Shown: piece after piece, positions 51,294-60,438 of the stretch
Layout of the letters: the number at the start of each line of letters is the position of its first letter
Numbering within the stretch: the first letter of the stretch is position 1
NCBI GenBank assembly: GCA_964493695.1
Contig: CAZBPG010000007.1
Span: forward strand, 1-64,000
DNA length: 64,000 nucleotides
DNA from: Bog-950 sp964493695
Lineage (GTDB): Bacteria; Bacteroidota; Bacteroidia; Chitinophagales; LD1
Direction of reading: 5' to 3'
The notes under the pieces: generated by a model
The model's database searches: none
Seen by the model: the letters and a program-made list of their open reading frames with translations, nothing else
What the model was told of the DNA's origin: nothing
Translations under genes and position numbers: made by a program

Positions 51294-52697
51294 ATGAAAA
51301 TCTCCTTTCATGGTGCTGCCCGGATGGTCACCGGCAGCAAACACTTACTCGAACTGAATGACGGAACAAAAATCCTACTTGACTGCGGCATGTTTCAGGG
51401 CAATCCGAAAGAAGCAGATGCACTCAATCGCGATTGGGGATTTGACCCTCGCGAAATCGATTTCCTTATACTATCACATGCACATATTGACCATTGCGGC
51501 TTAATTCCCAAGCTTATTGCGGATGGCTACAAAGGGAAGGTATTTTGTACTCCTGCCACCTTTGATTTGGTAAAAATTCTTTTGCTTGATTCAGCGCATA
51601 TACAAAAGCAGGATATCTTTTATCATAACAAAAAGCGGGCAAAGCGCGGTGAAACACCGGTGGAAGCATTGTATACCGAAAACGATGTAAACACCGCGTT
51701 CAATCGGTTTGAATTAGTGAAGTATAACGAAGAAAAAATTTTAAAGGAAGGAGTCTCATTCTCTTACACCGATGTCGGCCACATTATAGGTAGTGCAGCA
51801 GTGCATCTGAAAATCAATGATGGGAAAAGGGATATCAAGCTTACTTTCAGCGGAGACGTAGGCAGATACAATGATGAATTACTACGGTCTCCCGATACTT
51901 TTCCCCAGGCAGATTTTCTGATTCTTGAGTCAACATACGGAGATAGTTTACATGAAGATGCGCAGGTAAAAGACAATAAACTGTTAGAAGCGATTGTAAA
52001 TACATGCTTGAAAAAAAGGGGAAAACTGGTAATTCCGGCATTTAGCGTGGGCAGAACTCAGGAAATTGTTTACGCCCTGAACCGGTTGGAAATTTCAAAG
52101 GCATTGCCGGACATTGATTTTTTTGTAGACTCTCCCCTTTCTGTAGAAGCTACGCAGGTGATGAAGAACCATCAGGGAGAACTGAATAAAAAGTTTCAGG
52201 AGTTTCTGAAACGCGATAAAGAACCGTTTGATTTTAAAAGATTACACTACATACAAAATGTGGAAGAGTCGAAAGCGCTGAATATGCGCAAAGAACCTTG
52301 TGTAATCATTTCAGCGTCCGGCATGGCCGATGCAGGTCGCGTAAAGCATCACATCAAAAATGTAATCAGCGATAGCAGAAATACGATTTTGATTGTGGGG
52401 TATTGCGAACCACGTTCGTTAGGCGGTAAACTTATGCGTAACTACAAAGATGTAACTCTCTTTGGCGAGCCGTATGAAGTGCGGGCAGAAATCCAGGTGA
52501 TGCGAAGCATGAGTGCGCATGGCGATTACGAAGATTTGTGTCAGTTCATTGCCTGTCAGAATCCGCAAGCGGTAAAGAAGTTGTTCCTCGTTCACGGAGA
52601 ATACGATGTGCAGCAAACTTTCAGAAGTAAATTGCTCCGCAAAGGATTTTCATTTGTAGAAATTCCCGAGTTGCATCAACAGATGGAGCTTAGTTAA
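51294..52697 (+). CDS. MBL-fold beta-CASP RNA-processing nuclease
   Basis: This 467-residue protein has the metallo-beta-lactamase motif SHAHIDHCG, then a beta-CASP domain (SVGRTQEIVYALNRL) and a C-terminal RMMBL segment with SASGMADAGRVKHH and VHGEYDVQQTF. It belongs to the YSH1/CPSF-like bacterial group of RNA or DNA nucleases. Target RNA is unknown. It lies 5 nt after the ATPase and 16 nt before a CoA-transferase gene, so the three may form an operon. Confidence 0.88.
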   Translation: MKISFHGAARMVTGSKHLLELNDGTKILLDCGMFQGNPKEADALNRDWGFDPREIDFLILSHAHIDHCGLIPKLIADGYKGKVFCTPATFDLVKILLLDSAHIQKQDIFYHNKKRAKRGETPVEALYTENDVNTAFNRFELVKYNEEKILKEGVSFSYTDVGHIIGSAAVHLKINDGKRDIKLTFSGDVGRYNDELLRSPDTFPQADFLILESTYGDSLHEDAQVKDNKLLEAIVNTCLKKRGKLVIPAFSVGRTQEIVYALNRLEISKALPDIDFFVDSPLSVEATQVMKNHQGELNKKFQEFLKRDKEPFDFKRLHYIQNVEESKALNMRKEPCVIISASGMADAGRVKHHIKNVISDSRNTILIVGYCEPRSLGGKLMRNYKDVTLFGEPYEVRAEIQVMRSMSAHGDYEDLCQFIACQNPQAVKKLFLVHGEYDVQQTFRSKLLRKGFSFVEIPELHQQMELS

Positions 52698-52713
52698 CCA
52701 GTATAGTATCAGT

Positions 52714-53988
52714 ATGAAGTTAGTTTCAGCAGAAACAGCAGTTGCGCTTGTAAAAAGTAATGATCGTGTTTTCATTCATGGCGGCTGTGCTACTCCACAA
52801 CGTTTGGTAGATGCGTTGACTAACCGTCACAGCGAATTAAAATCCGTTGAAATTACTCACTTGCATACTGAAGGAAGCGCACCTTATGCCAACCCTGCGT
52901 ATGCCGGTGCGTTTCGAGTCAACTCTTTTTTCATCGGCAAAAACGTACGTGCGCATGTGAACGAAATCGGTGTGCAGTACATTCCCATGTTTCTGAGTGA
53001 GATTCCCTTGTTCATCCGTAAAGGAGGTTTTACTATAGATGTGGCGATTATTCAGTTAAGTCCGCCAGATGCACACGGGTTTTGTTCGCTTGGTATTTCT
53101 GTGGATATCGCCCGGGCTGCTTGCGAGGTGGCGGGTAAAATTATTGCGTTGATCAATCCAAACATGCCTAGGTCATTGGGCGATAGTTTTATTCATCATT
53201 CAAAAATTACTGCCGCTGTTTATGCCGAAGATGCAATTCACGAATGCGGAAATTCCGGAATGAGCGAAACGGAAACTGCTATTGGTAAAAATGTAGCAGC
53301 ATTGATTGAAGACGGAGCTACTCTGCAAATGGGTATTGGAGGAATTCCGAATGCAGTATTGCAGTTTCTTAGTAATCACAAAAATTTGGGTGTACATACC
53401 GAAATGTTTTCGGATGGTATTTTGCCTTTGGTAAAAAGCGGAGTAGTTAACGGAAAGCTAAAAACCAAACATCCAGGCAAAGTTGTTTCCTCTTTTGCAA
53501 TGGGCACGCGCGCGTTATATGATTTCGTTCACGATAATCCGGAAGTAGCTATGCTGGATGTGGCGTACGTGAACGATACCTCTGTAATACGGAAAAACAA
53601 AAAGGTTACCGCTATCAACAGCGCTATTGAAATTGATTTAACCGGTCAGGTTTGTGCTGACTCTATTGGCACAGAAATTTTCAGTGGTGTTGGCGGGCAG
53701 ATGGATTTTATTCGCGGGGCTGCTTTGAGCGAAGGCGGCAAGCCAATTATTGCGCTTGGTTCTGTTACTGCCAAAGGGATTTCTAAAATTGTACCGGTGC
53801 TCAAAAACGGTGCCGGTGTGGTTACTACCCGAGCTCATGTTCAGTATGTAGTAACTGAATACGGCACGGTTGATTTATATGGGAAGAATATTGCACAACG
53901 CGCTAAAGCACTCATTAGCATTGCTCATCCCGGTCACCGGAATGAATTAGAAAAAGAGGCGTTTAGATTGTACGGAAAGAGCTGGTAA
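52714..53988 (+). CDS. Acetyl-CoA hydrolase / 4-hydroxybutyrate CoA-transferase
   Basis: This 424-residue protein has the family I CoA-transferase pattern: FIHGGCATPQRLVDAL at the N-terminus, LQMGIGGIPNAVLQFL, FSGVGGQMDFIRGA and EYGTVDLYGKNIAQRAKAL. It moves CoA between acetate and another acid or hydrolyses acetyl-CoA. It is linked by short spacing to the beta-CASP gene and ends 7 nt before the convergent nosY. Confidence 0.88.
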   Translation: MKLVSAETAVALVKSNDRVFIHGGCATPQRLVDALTNRHSELKSVEITHLHTEGSAPYANPAYAGAFRVNSFFIGKNVRAHVNEIGVQYIPMFLSEIPLFIRKGGFTIDVAIIQLSPPDAHGFCSLGISVDIARAACEVAGKIIALINPNMPRSLGDSFIHHSKITAAVYAEDAIHECGNSGMSETETAIGKNVAALIEDGATLQMGIGGIPNAVLQFLSNHKNLGVHTEMFSDGILPLVKSGVVNGKLKTKHPGKVVSSFAMGTRALYDFVHDNPEVAMLDVAYVNDTSVIRKNKKVTAINSAIEIDLTGQVCADSIGTEIFSGVGGQMDFIRGAALSEGGKPIIALGSVTAKGISKIVPVLKNGAGVVTTRAHVQYVVTEYGTVDLYGKNIAQRAKALISIAHPGHRNELEKEAFRLYGKSW

Positions 53989-53995
53989 CCCCTGA

Positions 53996-54763
53996 CTATA
54001 AATTCTTCCTTTTAAAAATTCTTTCGGAAACAAGAAGTGGGATAATTGTCCAAACTACCATTACGGCAATGGTGTAACCCAACCCAAAGCCGCTGCCGAA
54101 AAACTGTTTATAAACAGCCCCGGTAAAGCCCATGAGTGCGCTGATATCAAGTTTCATCAGCACCATAATGCGGGCCATATCTATAGGATTAAGCGAGGCC
54201 AGTACAATCACAGCTTTATCTAACGGATAATCACTGAACGAAAAAAGAATGCCCAGGACAATAGCATCGTAAATTACGGCAAAGTAAAACCACAGCAACA
54301 GTGACATGCCAATGCCCTTGGCTTTATCGCGCATGGCTACCGATGCAAAAAACGCAATGGAGATAAATGAAATAGTAAGAGAAACTCCCGATAACAGGAG
54401 GACAAATCCTGTTGCATTTGGAGAATAAATCAGCACCGGAGTTCCGATACCAATGAGGAAAGCGGCCGTCATAGACACAGCAACACCCAAAAACTCTCCG
54501 AGCAAAATAGTGTTACGACTCAAGGGCTGAGCTACGAGCAATTCTATAAACTCGTATGCATTGTAGAAATAAGTGGTAGTAAAAACCACACTAATCAGCG
54601 GAACAATAATGAGAACTATGCTGAGCAGACTAACTACACTTTTTGCCCCATCTGTTTCGAGCGCGAAAAGAGCAAAAGATCCAACCAGCAAAAACAAGGT
54701 ATAGGCAATAAGCACCTTGCTTCGAAGAATATCGTAGATGACGTATTTGCTTATCTTAAACAT
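53996..54763 (-). CDS. nosY: ABC transporter permease, NosY-like
   Basis: This 255-residue protein has six predicted helices and the NosY pattern (FLGVAVSMTAAFLIGIG, ASLNPIDMARIMVLM). It is the membrane part of the NosFY exporter that, with NosD, matures the CuZ site of nitrous oxide reductase. It overlaps nosF by 8 nt and is the last gene of the nos operon. Confidence 0.85.
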   Translation of the reverse strand: MFKISKYVIYDILRSKVLIAYTLFLLVGSFALFALETDGAKSVVSLLSIVLIIVPLISVVFTTTYFYNAYEFIELLVAQPLSRNTILLGEFLGVAVSMTAAFLIGIGTPVLIYSPNATGFVLLLSGVSLTISFISIAFFASVAMRDKAKGIGMSLLLWFYFAVIYDAIVLGILFSFSDYPLDKAVIVLASLNPIDMARIMVLMKLDISALMGFTGAVYKQFFGSGFGLGYTIAVMVVWTIIPLLVSERIFKRKNL

Positions 54764-55469
54764 TGGCTTCGCGCTTCATAATTCTTGCAATTGCTTTCCC
54801 TAGTTTTTCTTCACCGGTTTCGGCCTTCAATTCGCCTATGGTTTTATAAAAATTGATTTTGCCTTCAAACAGGTACATAATTTTATCAGCCATTTCCTCC
54901 ACCTCGCTCATAATGTGTGAAGTGACAATTACCAATTTCCCCTCGCTTTTTGCTTTCAGAATTTTTGTTTTCAAAATTTCAGAAGCCAAAGGGTCGAGCC
55001 CTGCAGTAGGTTCATCAAGTACTAAAACCTTAGGATTGAAAAGAAAGGCTAAGGCGGCACTTACTTTCTGCGTTGTCCCTCCCGAAAGAGTGCGCATGGG
55101 CTTGTCGTGCATAGAACTGAGCTGAAATTCATCAAGCAACTCCTCATCCAAAGCACACGAAGATTTGCGCAGGTCTTTCATCATTGCAAACAGCTGTCCC
55201 ATCTTCATATTCTCCGGATACCGTCCAATCTGTGGCATGTAACCAACGTGGTGACGGTAAGTGAAATCTTTCGCCACATCTTTATTGTCGAAATAAATTT
55301 TGCCCTTATCTGCCACCACCATTCCCAAAATACTTTTGATGAGTGTAGTTTTGCCGGACCCGTTCGGACCGATAACGCTTACCACTTCGCCTCCTATAAA
55401 AGAAGCATTCACTCCCTTCAGCACATGAAGTTTGCCGAAATGTTTTTCTAAATTTTCTGTGCGTATCAT
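54756..55469 (-). CDS. nosF: ABC transporter ATPase, NosF-like
   Basis: This 237-residue ATPase has Walker A GPNGSGKT (34-41), the signature LSGGTTQKVS, Walker B VLVLDEPTAGLDP and the switch histidine in VTSHIMSEVE. It powers the NosY permease. It overlaps nosD by 4 nt and nosY by 8 nt. Confidence 0.9.
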   Translation of the reverse strand: MIRTENLEKHFGKLHVLKGVNASFIGGEVVSVIGPNGSGKTTLIKSILGMVVADKGKIYFDNKDVAKDFTYRHHVGYMPQIGRYPENMKMGQLFAMMKDLRKSSCALDEELLDEFQLSSMHDKPMRTLSGGTTQKVSAALAFLFNPKVLVLDEPTAGLDPLASEILKTKILKAKSEGKLVIVTSHIMSEVEEMADKIMYLFEGKINFYKTIGELKAETGEEKLGKAIARIMKREANV

Positions 55470-56701
55470 CTTTTAGAAATCATTTTCATCAGTGGCTTAT
55501 CATCTACAAAAGTTTCAGGCACAATACTCGGTATATTTTTTTCAGCACGGTTCAATATATCAATTGTAAAACTTCGCATCAGCATTACCGCATAAGGCAT
55601 TTGCTCTACCAATACCGAATACAGATTTACCGGGCGATAAGGAATGTCACCAATCGCATCACGGTTTAGGTCGTAGCCCTCGTATTTATCCCAATAATTA
55701 TTTTCGAAAAGATTTTCTTTCAACTCTCCATTGGTAGAAGCATCAAAGGTATTGCCTGAAAAATTATTGCGCACAAAAGTATCGAGCCTGCAATTTGCCA
55801 TCACCTTCATGGCATAACCGTTTTTCAGAAAATTGTTTCCCTCAAAACGCATGTTGGTTCCGCCTTCCATTGTAACACCAACAGTGTTGTTCTGAAAAAT
55901 GTTTCCCTTGATAATTCCATTGCTCATGTCCTTAAGCAAAAGACCGTAAGATGCATCGCCCCAGTTGTTTTCAAACTTATTGTTGAACATGTAAACGCCC
56001 TTGCTGTACATGACCGCCACGCCGGTTCCGTTGTTGGTAAAAACGTTTTTCTCGTAGGTGTCGTTATCGGAAAACATAAAATGCAAACCATAGCGATAAT
56101 TCTTCTCGCATAAGTTACTCCGGATAAAACAATTCTTGGCAAACTCCAGATAAACTCCATCCCGGTGACCTTCCAGATGATTTCCCTCCATCTTTATACT
56201 GTCACATTTCCAAAGATGAATACCATTACCCGTATCGCTCTTGCCATAGTTAGCACCTTTGCTTTTGCAATTTTTAATCACAATGAATTTTGAATCGCTG
56301 AGGTAAATACCGAAGAAAGTATTGTTGAGCACACAGTTTTCAATCTTTACATCTCTTGACCTGAATACCCGAAGCCCCGAATAATCCTTCATGCTCCCGC
56401 ATTTGCTGTTGCGTAGTTCAATACCGGTAATGCTTACGTTATCGCTCATCACCACTAGTACTTCATCTTTCATCTGTCCGTCAAGAGCAGGCAAATTTTC
56501 ACCGATGATAGTGAGAGGCTTGTTGATGGTCTCGTTTATACAGGTGTATGTGCCCGACTTAATCAGTAAGGTATCGAACGCATTGGAAAGGGAAATCGCC
56601 TGTTTCAATTCCCTGATATCACATTGAGGGCAAAGCGTAATTACTGTTGCTTCACAAAAATGTATAGATGAAAAAAGAAGGAGAAAAAAAATATATGGCA
56701 T
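55466..56701 (-). CDS. nosD: Nitrous oxide reductase maturation protein NosD
   Basis: This 411-residue exported protein (signal about 1-18) is a right-handed beta-helix built of CASH repeats such as GIHLWKCDSIKMEGNHLEG and GVYLEFAKNCFIRSNLC. NosD works with NosFY in assembly of the CuZ cluster in the periplasm. It starts 3 nt after nosL and overlaps nosF. Confidence 0.92.
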   Translation of the reverse strand: MPYIFFLLLFSSIHFCEATVITLCPQCDIRELKQAISLSNAFDTLLIKSGTYTCINETINKPLTIIGENLPALDGQMKDEVLVVMSDNVSITGIELRNSKCGSMKDYSGLRVFRSRDVKIENCVLNNTFFGIYLSDSKFIVIKNCKSKGANYGKSDTGNGIHLWKCDSIKMEGNHLEGHRDGVYLEFAKNCFIRSNLCEKNYRYGLHFMFSDNDTYEKNVFTNNGTGVAVMYSKGVYMFNNKFENNWGDASYGLLLKDMSNGIIKGNIFQNNTVGVTMEGGTNMRFEGNNFLKNGYAMKVMANCRLDTFVRNNFSGNTFDASTNGELKENLFENNYWDKYEGYDLNRDAIGDIPYRPVNLYSVLVEQMPYAVMLMRSFTIDILNRAEKNIPSIVPETFVDDKPLMKMISKR

Positions 56702-56704
56702 GAA

Positions 56705-57181
56705 CTAAAAGCTGATGGCTACCACCTTATCCCACAATAATAACTCGCCTTGTAATTCCTGCTGAGTTTTTTCTGCGTCTGCCCTTGTCTTGAATGCAGC
56801 TAGTTGCCCGCCCATAGGGCTGTTGACATTTCCTCCTTTAAGAAAGAATGCCTTATCTGCTTCTATTAATTCTTCAGGATTGGAATAATTGATGATGAGA
56901 AACTTGTTAGCTTCAAAGTTCTTGTCCGAGTTGAGGTAATTGACCATACATTCACCGGAATCAAATTTTATAGCTTTACCTTTCTTATTCACCATTTCGG
57001 CTCCGAATTTTTTATCCATAATCGTCATCCTGCAAAATTCGCAATGATCTTTTCCGAAATGTATGGGCTGGGGCTCAGTATTGCATGAACAGACAACAGA
57101 CAACAGACAACAGACAATAGACCATGCAAGAACCCTTCGGTAATTTCTGTTTTTTACTTTCTGTTTACAAATAGCTGTCAT
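56705..57181 (-). CDS. nosL: NosL-type copper chaperone lipoprotein
   Basis: This 158-residue protein has C47xxC50-R-M52 (CEFCRM), the copper(I)-binding motif of NosL, which delivers copper for NosZ. The lipobox Cys is about residue 33. The hydrophobic signal core (SIVCCLLSVV) is encoded by a block of 7-bp repeats, so copy-number change would frameshift the gene. The ATG overlaps the stop of the upstream membrane gene by 4 nt. Confidence 0.9.
   Translation of the reverse strand: MTAICKQKVKNRNYRRVLAWSIVCCLLSVVCSCNTEPQPIHFGKDHCEFCRMTIMDKKFGAEMVNKKGKAIKFDSGECMVNYLNSDKNFEANKFLIINYSNPEELIEADKAFFLKGGNVNSPMGGQLAAFKTRADAEKTQQELQGELLLWDKVVAISF
57089..57123 (-). repeat. ACAGACA heptamer repeat in nosL
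   Basis: Four exact ACAGACA units plus a degenerate fifth encode the signal-peptide core of NosL on the minus strand. The unit is related to the heptads at 5354-5381. Confidence 0.88.
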
Positions 57182-57750
57182 TTCCTTCTAAGCATTTCGT
57201 ACAGCAATAAAGCTACTACAATTGTTGCCGGAGCAATGATGAGCCAGCCGCCAACATCAGGGAAAGAGCCTGCTACAAAATTCAACAATTCTTTCCAGCC
57301 AAAAAGTGGCGGCTGATAACTCATGCCCGGTAATTTAATGGCTGCATGAGGGTCGAGATTGTGACCGTACTCATATTCCCAATGCCAAAAATCATACATG
57401 CCCCAAGCGCCACTTGCTATCAGTAAAGAAGAATAAATCCACAGCATAAATCTTCGTCCAACTATGCCTGTTAGCAATCCCATTACCGCAAAACCCCAAA
57501 TCATCCAGGGCATTATTTTAAACTCCGGAAAATTCTCTTCTTTAATCTGAGACATTCCTATGTAATGATTCAGGTTATTTATTTTATCAATGTCGCCACC
57601 AATTTTATGGCTCCAAATTTCCATTTTCAGTCCTTCGGGGTATTGCGGAGCTTCTAACTGAATCTGCCAAACCGAAATAAAGTTGGATGGAATCATTGCC
57701 AAGCCGCAAACGGCAACAATAATTCGGGTAAATAATTTTAACTGCTTCAT
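57178..57750 (-). CDS. Nos-cluster membrane protein of unknown function
   Basis: From ATG 57750 the product is 190 residues with about four membrane helices and a conserved-looking HKIGGDIDKINNLNHYIGM segment. It is part of clade II nos clusters by position, between nosZ and nosL, but I cannot give a function; copper handling or membrane anchoring is possible. The longer frame from 57840 runs through the nosZ terminator and is unlikely. Confidence 0.75.
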   Translation of the reverse strand: MKQLKLFTRIIVAVCGLAMIPSNFISVWQIQLEAPQYPEGLKMEIWSHKIGGDIDKINNLNHYIGMSQIKEENFPEFKIMPWMIWGFAVMGLLTGIVGRRFMLWIYSSLLIASGAWGMYDFWHWEYEYGHNLDPHAAIKLPGMSYQPPLFGWKELLNFVAGSFPDVGGWLIIAPATIVVALLLYEMLRRK

Positions 57751-57800
57751 TTTTCTTGCTTGAAACACCACTACACAGAACTGACCGGGAAATCCTACCG

Positions 57801-57833
57801 GGAAAAAGAAGGGAGCCACTTGCGGCTCCCTTC
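57801..57833 (-). terminator. Intrinsic terminator after nosZ
   Basis: GAAGGGAGCC (57808-57817) pairs with GGCTCCCTTC (57824-57833). On the minus strand the stem is followed by CTTTTTCC. It lies between nosZ and the accessory genes and may limit read-through, which would keep nosZ transcript above accessory transcript. Confidence 0.82.
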
Positions 57834-57848
57834 CTGTCAATTATAAAC

Positions 57849-59813
57849 CTATTCGCCTGTAGAGAACTTAAGCGCAGTGTTAGTACCCGCAGGCGACACG
57901 CGCACATAACCCTGCATTTCCTGGTGCAGTGCGGAGCAGAAATCAGTACAATACATAGGGAACACACCAACTCGGTCCGGAACCCATTTTAAAGTAGATG
58001 TTTCACCGGGAAGTATCAACAATTCTGAATTGTTTGCTCCCTTAACTGCAAAACCGTGAGGAACATCCCAATCCTGTTCAAGGTTGGTAACATGGAAGTA
58101 AACATTGTCGCCCACTTTCACTCCTTCAATATTATCCGGAGTAAAGTGCGAACGTATAGAGGTCATGTATACATGGACATCGTTTCCGTTGCGGGTTACT
58201 TTTGCGTCCTTCTCATTTTTAGCAACGTATTTATGTTCGTTGTTCTCGAGTTTGAAAAACTTCACTTCATGTTTGGTTATTAAATCAGCCGGACAAGCCT
58301 GCGCGTAGTGTGGCTCACCAATAGTAGGGAAGTCAAGCAACAATTGCATTTTTGGTCCGTCAATGGAATACAACTGCGCTGATTGAGTCAACTCCGGTCC
58401 GGTTGGCAGGTAACGGTCTTTGGTAATTTTGTTCAAAGCAATAACGTACTTGCCGTAAGGTTTAATGTTATCGCCCATAGGCACACATAAGTGACCGATG
58501 GAATAGTAGGTAGGCACACGATCAAGAATTTGTTTTGTTTTTACATCCCACTTTACAATTTCAGACGAAACGAAGAAGGAAGTGTATCCGTGTCCTTCAT
58601 TGTCGAACTCTGTATGTAATGGTCCGAGACCCGGTTTTTCTACTTCGCCATCTAAAGCCGCTTCGTATTTAATTACCGGAACACCATCAAAATCGCCATC
58701 GAAGTTTTTGGCTTCAATGGCTTTTACCATTTTACTGAAAGAGTACACCGGAATTACAGCGGCAAGTTTACCTGATGCACAGATGTATTCACCTGTTGGA
58801 TCAACATCACAGCCATGCGGTGATTTTGGACAAGGAATGAAATAGCACACTCCCGGAAGATCTTTAACATCTAACACCGTAACTTCTTTCTCCATAGTTG
58901 TGGTAGCGGTGTGTGTTTTTTCATCCATTACATTATGTGCATAATTAGCAGCCCACTTTTTTCCTTTGCCTTGTGCTAAATACTCTTCTGCTTTTTTCCA
59001 GTTCACTGCCATGATAAAGTCTTTATCGCGCTGCGAAGCATTTACCTCTAAAAGCGTGTGTGCTTTTTCACTGTTATAGCAACTGAAGAAAACCCAACCG
59101 TGAGAGGCCGCCTTACCGGCACGCGATAAATCGTAGTCAACACCGGGAACCAGCAACTGAAAATTGATGTTCATTCTTCCGGTTTCTTTATCAACCTTTA
59201 TAAACGATATGGTGCCTTTAAACTTGTCTTTGTAATCAGCTATTGCTGCGTCACCATCTTTATCGTAAGGAACGGAAAAACGTGACGCGCCCACCACATA
59301 CTCTGTATTTTGAGTAGTAAAAGGCGATGCGTGATTACCCCCGCAATTCGGTAATTCAATAATTTCTGCTGTTTTGAAAATGCCTAAATCCATCCGCGCA
59401 ATACGAGGAGTGTTGTTGGCGTTAATGAACAGCCAACGGCCATCATCCTGACCATCGGTGCGCGAAAGCTGCGGGTGGTGGCTGTCGTCCCACGGAGTGT
59501 AACCGTGCGAAGTCATCAGCATCGGTTTTGTTTCTTCACTGTAACCGTAACCGGTTTCTGCATCCTGACTGAACACCGGAACCTGTTTCAGCATTCTGCC
59601 CGAAGGAAGTCCGTAAACCCCTACCTGCCCGCTAAAACCACCGGAGGTGAAAAGATAAATTTCGTCTTTCTTGCCCGGAGCTACATAAACTTTACTGGCC
59701 GCATCGCCTGCAAGAGCAGAGTCGACTTTGGGAGGTTTGCAACTGCTGAAAAAGCCGGTTGCTAAAAAGCCAATTGCCGCGAACAGAAGATTTTTTATTG
59801 AAACGTTTTTCAT
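57849..59813 (-). CDS. nosZ: Nitrous oxide reductase, clade II (Sec-type)
   Basis: This 654-residue enzyme reduces N2O to N2 in the periplasm. The N-terminus is a Sec/lipoprotein-type signal (GFFSSC) with no twin arginine, typical of clade II. The CuA site near the C-terminus is C622-x3-C626-x3-H630-x2-M633 (CTDFCSALHQEM). Histidine-rich segments such as GGNHASPF and GPLHTEFD fit the CuZ propeller. A monohaem cytochrome c gene lies 33 nt upstream. Confidence 0.96.
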   Translation of the reverse strand: MKNVSIKNLLFAAIGFLATGFFSSCKPPKVDSALAGDAASKVYVAPGKKDEIYLFTSGGFSGQVGVYGLPSGRMLKQVPVFSQDAETGYGYSEETKPMLMTSHGYTPWDDSHHPQLSRTDGQDDGRWLFINANNTPRIARMDLGIFKTAEIIELPNCGGNHASPFTTQNTEYVVGASRFSVPYDKDGDAAIADYKDKFKGTISFIKVDKETGRMNINFQLLVPGVDYDLSRAGKAASHGWVFFSCYNSEKAHTLLEVNASQRDKDFIMAVNWKKAEEYLAQGKGKKWAANYAHNVMDEKTHTATTTMEKEVTVLDVKDLPGVCYFIPCPKSPHGCDVDPTGEYICASGKLAAVIPVYSFSKMVKAIEAKNFDGDFDGVPVIKYEAALDGEVEKPGLGPLHTEFDNEGHGYTSFFVSSEIVKWDVKTKQILDRVPTYYSIGHLCVPMGDNIKPYGKYVIALNKITKDRYLPTGPELTQSAQLYSIDGPKMQLLLDFPTIGEPHYAQACPADLITKHEVKFFKLENNEHKYVAKNEKDAKVTRNGNDVHVYMTSIRSHFTPDNIEGVKVGDNVYFHVTNLEQDWDVPHGFAVKGANNSELLILPGETSTLKWVPDRVGVFPMYCTDFCSALHQEMQGYVRVSPAGTNTALKFSTGE

Positions 59814-59846
59814 TGTTTATTGATTTTTATGGTGAATAACTACGTA

Positions 59847-60344
59847 CTATTTTTTTGCTTCTTCTTTACCTTCTTTTGCCTCATGGTCGTTTTGGCGCAG
59901 GTATTCCAACAACTGTTTTGCCTGGTCATCGCTCACATCCTGAAAGGTCATTTGGGTTAAGTGTTCGGCCAGCAACTCTTTAGCTGCAGGGTCTTTTTGT
60001 GTCATCTCTACCGGATTTGTAATCATATTCATTATCCAGGCGGGTTGTCTTTTTTCGGTAACCCCCAACAAACCGGGACCAACTACTTTTTGACTGGTGG
60101 TTTTGTGGCAAGCGGAGCACTTGGCTTCGAAAATTACCTTGCCCTGCCCGGCCAGATTTTCATCAATATCTGCCAGCGATATGTTTTTGAATTTGCCTAT
60201 ACCCTGACCGTCATCGGCAGGTTCTTCCGATACCGCACTTTGAGAGGTTTCGGTGCTTCCATCAGATTGTTTTTCGTTGCTGCCGCAGCTACTAATAAAG
60301 AACAGCGCTGCTACTGTTGCGAGAGAGAGGAGTTTGCTTTTCAT
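59847..60344 (-). CDS. Monohaem cytochrome c lipoprotein of the nos cluster
   Basis: This 165-residue protein has a lipobox (ISSC, Cys20), an acidic linker, and the haem site CSACH (76-80). A later Met in HLTQMTF is a plausible axial ligand. It probably donates electrons to NosZ, as in other clade II clusters. It is the first gene downstream of a candidate FNR-type site. Confidence 0.9.
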   Translation of the reverse strand: MKSKLLSLATVAALFFISSCGSNEKQSDGSTETSQSAVSEEPADDGQGIGKFKNISLADIDENLAGQGKVIFEAKCSACHKTTSQKVVGPGLLGVTEKRQPAWIMNMITNPVEMTQKDPAAKELLAEHLTQMTFQDVSDDQAKQLLEYLRQNDHEAKEGKEEAKK

Positions 60345-60372
60345 ACTTTTTTTTAAGTTTTAAATTCGGTTG

Positions 60373-60380
60373 CAAATGTA
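60373..60380 (-). promoter_or_regulatory. Candidate -7 promoter element for the nos cluster
   Basis: On the minus strand TACATTTG exactly matches the Bacteroidota -7 consensus TAnnTTTG. It lies 29 nt before the cytochrome c ATG. I see no good -33 element at the usual distance, consistent with activator dependence. Confidence 0.55.
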
Positions 60381-60424
60381 TTTTGGGCGAGTGCCCTCGT
60401 TCATGAGAGCAGTCAAGCTAATAT

Positions 60425-60438
60425 ATGATTAAAGTCAA
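60425..60438 (-). promoter_or_regulatory. Candidate CRP/FNR-family binding site
   Basis: On the minus strand TTGACTTTAATCAT matches TTGAT-N4-ATCAA at eight of ten fixed positions. It is centred about 65 bp upstream of the predicted start of transcription, suitable for an activator. Low-oxygen or nitric oxide control of the nos genes is likely in this phylum but is inferred here. Confidence 0.5.
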
